Below are positions 6,407 to 7,023 of a stretch of 7,023 bases of DNA, one piece after another; position 1 is the stretch's first letter; each line of letters starts with the position of its first letter. Location of the stretch: assembly GCA_007131625.1 (NCBI GenBank), contig SLQC01000053.1:1-7023 (forward strand), written 5' to 3'. The notes under the pieces are model-generated. The model was not told where the DNA came from, made no database searches, and saw only the letters and a program-made list of their open reading frames with translations. Both the position numbers and the translations under genes were made by a program. This DNA is from Balneolales bacterium. Lineage in GTDB: Bacteria; Bacteroidota; Rhodothermia; Balneolales; Natronogracilivirgulaceae.

Positions 6407-6699
6407 TCATTGAACAGCAGCTCGGCGTCAAACTCCTGGACCAGGTGCCAGGTCAGCTTGCCGGCGTCGAAGACGATGTGAAAATACCGCTGCTCGGTGG
6501 AGCGGACCACAAAGTGGTAATGCATCACCTGCCCGACCCGCTCGGCGTGCGACTGCCGTACCTGCGCGATGCGGTGGGACTGTCCGTCCGGAAGCTGAAA
6601 CCGCAGCGGTGTGATGCCGAATTTCACCTTCGGCGACCGGAAACCCGCAAAGATACTTAACACATTGATGGCCGGATACTTGTCCACGGTGAGTCCCAT
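6403..6699 (-). CDS. Uncharacterised 98-aa protein, divergent from a Y-family polymerase
   Basis: An intact, well-formed small protein starts at ATG 6699 and stops at TAA 6403-6405, with no Shine-Dalgarno. It opens MGLTVDKYPAINVLSIFAGF, then alternates strands and turns: PKVKFGITPLRFQLPDGQ (23-40), HRIAQVRQSHAERVG (42-56), a core MHYHFVVRSTEQRYFHIVFD (59-78) and LTWHLVQEFDAELL (82-95). There is no signal peptide and no membrane segment; it is predicted to be a small cytosolic beta-rich protein. The layout (F.l.dG..hrI..v......v..yhfvVr....ryf.i.fD...l.W.Lv.e.D) resembles DUF6504. As I recall, that is a small family found beside or fused to Y-family polymerases in actinobacteria. This parallel is an inference and needs a profile search. 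It is divergent from the polymerase gene with 146 bp between starts, so shared regulation is likely. It may be an accessory factor in damage-tolerant DNA synthesis. Confidence 0.7.
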   Translation of the reverse strand: MGLTVDKYPAINVLSIFAGFRSPKVKFGITPLRFQLPDGQSHRIAQVRQSHAERVGQVMHYHFVVRSTEQRYFHIVFDAGKLTWHLVQEFDAELLFNE

Positions 6700-6749
6700 T
6701 AACAGGTGATTTTCAAGAGAAAGTTTTAGCGCCTTTTCGTACTGTTTGC

Positions 6750-6790
6750 CACTTATTAGTGCGTTTTTGCACCATTTTGTGCTTCAACAC
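6750..6790. promoter_or_regulatory. Candidate operator: phased GTGC/GCAC half-sites
   Basis: In the divergent intergenic region, GTGC (6759-6762), GCAC (6769-6772) and GTGC (6779-6782) follow each other at exactly 10-bp steps, alternating in orientation. They form two overlapping palindromes, GTGC-N6-GCAC and GCAC-N6-GTGC. They are flanked by a further palindrome CACT-N4-AGTG (6750-6761) and a partial half-site CAC (6788-6790). One-turn phasing places all half-sites on one face of the helix, as expected for cooperative binding of a dimeric repressor. The spacing differs from the E. coli (CTGT-N8-ACAG) and Gram-positive (GAAC-N4-GTTC) LexA boxes. The binding protein is unknown. Confidence 0.45.
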
Positions 6791-6824
6791 TTGCTTTGAG
6801 AACGCTATACACATAAATTACACA

Positions 6825-6830
6825 TATAAT
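6825..6830 (+). promoter_or_regulatory. Possible -10 element of the Y-family polymerase gene
   Basis: A perfect TATAAT lies 15 bases before ATG 6846, which would give a very short leader. No good -35 lies at 16-18 bp upstream; TTGAGA at 6796-6801 is 23 bp away. The candidate operator ends about 35 bp upstream of this element. In Bacteroidota-type bacteria the consensus differs, so this is weak. Confidence 0.25.
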
Positions 6831-6845
6831 TTTTCGCATCAAATT

Positions 6846-7023
6846 ATGATTTCAAAAAATACGTCATACGACCTCGAGCAGGATGTCCACCGGATCACGC
6901 TCTACAGCAGCGTGGCCCGGGAGCATCAGCATGTGAGTCTCAAGCCGCGGCTTTATCTGCATATCGACATGAACTGCTTCTACGCGCAGGTCGAGCAGCG
7001 GGCGTACAACCTGTACGGCCTGC
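6846..7023 (+). CDS. dinB: Y-family DNA polymerase (DinB/Pol IV-like), N-terminal part
   Basis: Fifty-nine codons are visible; the gene continues past the window edge. After a polar N-terminal extension of about 35 residues comes LYLHIDMNCFYAQVEQRAYN, the opening strand and helix of the Y-family palm (IMS domain). D41 is the first metal-binding aspartate. Y46, five residues later, occupies the steric-gate position that excludes ribonucleotides: Phe in E. coli Pol IV, Tyr in Dpo4. These enzymes copy past DNA lesions with low fidelity and are often SOS-induced. The extension is unusual, since most Pol IV proteins start within ten residues of this motif. No internal ATG lies between 6846 and the motif, so ATG 6846 is the best start. 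DinB versus ImuB or another Y-family subgroup cannot be settled from this fragment, although the intact Asp argues against a catalytically dead ImuB. It is divergent from the 98-aa gene. Confidence 0.8.
   Translation, partial: MISKNTSYDLEQDVHRITLYSSVAREHQHVSLKPRLYLHIDMNCFYAQVEQRAYNLYGL

Noticed and set aside
6066..6481. Plus-strand frames opposite the restriction-enzyme remnant
   Set aside because: They are antisense to a recognisable, though broken, coding sequence and have no family features.
1..7023. CRISPR array, tRNA or rRNA gene, insertion sequence
   Set aside because: No regularly spaced repeats, no cloverleaf or rRNA-like sequence, and no transposase frame or terminal inverted repeats were seen.

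Overview
The window suggests a Gram-negative bacterium of the Bacteroidota/Rhodothermota/Balneolota side. Genes are moderate in GC and spacers are AT-rich. Most genes lack an obvious Shine-Dalgarno sequence, and there are remnants of LamG, Asp-box propeller and outer-membrane beta-barrel proteins. The phylum assignment is an inference, not a measurement.

Layout, left to right. The tail of a serine hydrolase of the class C beta-lactamase fold (+) ends at 143. A gene-poor AT-rich stretch follows. A decayed LamG fragment runs in frame into an intact gene for a secreted, acidic protein of unknown role (807-1661, +). Next is a minus-strand beta-propeller pseudogene with Asp-box motifs, broken by two one-base losses (1810-2467). 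A spacer then carries a 19-bp tandem triplicate and an 8-6-8 inverted repeat. A complete two-domain Sua5/TsaC-type threonylcarbamoyl-AMP synthase (2991-4031, +) faces a Kv-beta-like aldo/keto reductase (4234-5214, -). Between their ends lies the last 41 codons of an outer-membrane beta-barrel (4108-4233, -). Upstream of the reductase on the same strand is a CDA-fold nucleoside/guanine deaminase (5347-5949, -). A broken gene resembling the C-terminal part of a type II restriction endonuclease follows (6004-6406, -). It abuts a 98-aa uncharacterised gene (6403-6699, -), which is divergent from the start of a Y-family DNA polymerase (6846 onward, +).

The intact genes do not form one pathway: they cover tRNA t6A biosynthesis, a redox enzyme, a purine/pyrimidine deaminase and a secreted protein. 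Two themes stand out. First, four separate gene remnants lie between housekeeping genes within 7 kb, which marks an accessory or decaying region. Second, the right edge looks like a divergent DNA-damage-tolerance unit. The 98-aa gene and the Y-family polymerase share a 146-bp intergenic region holding GTGC/GCAC half-sites exactly 10 bp apart, a good candidate operator. That right edge is the most likely place for something not yet described.
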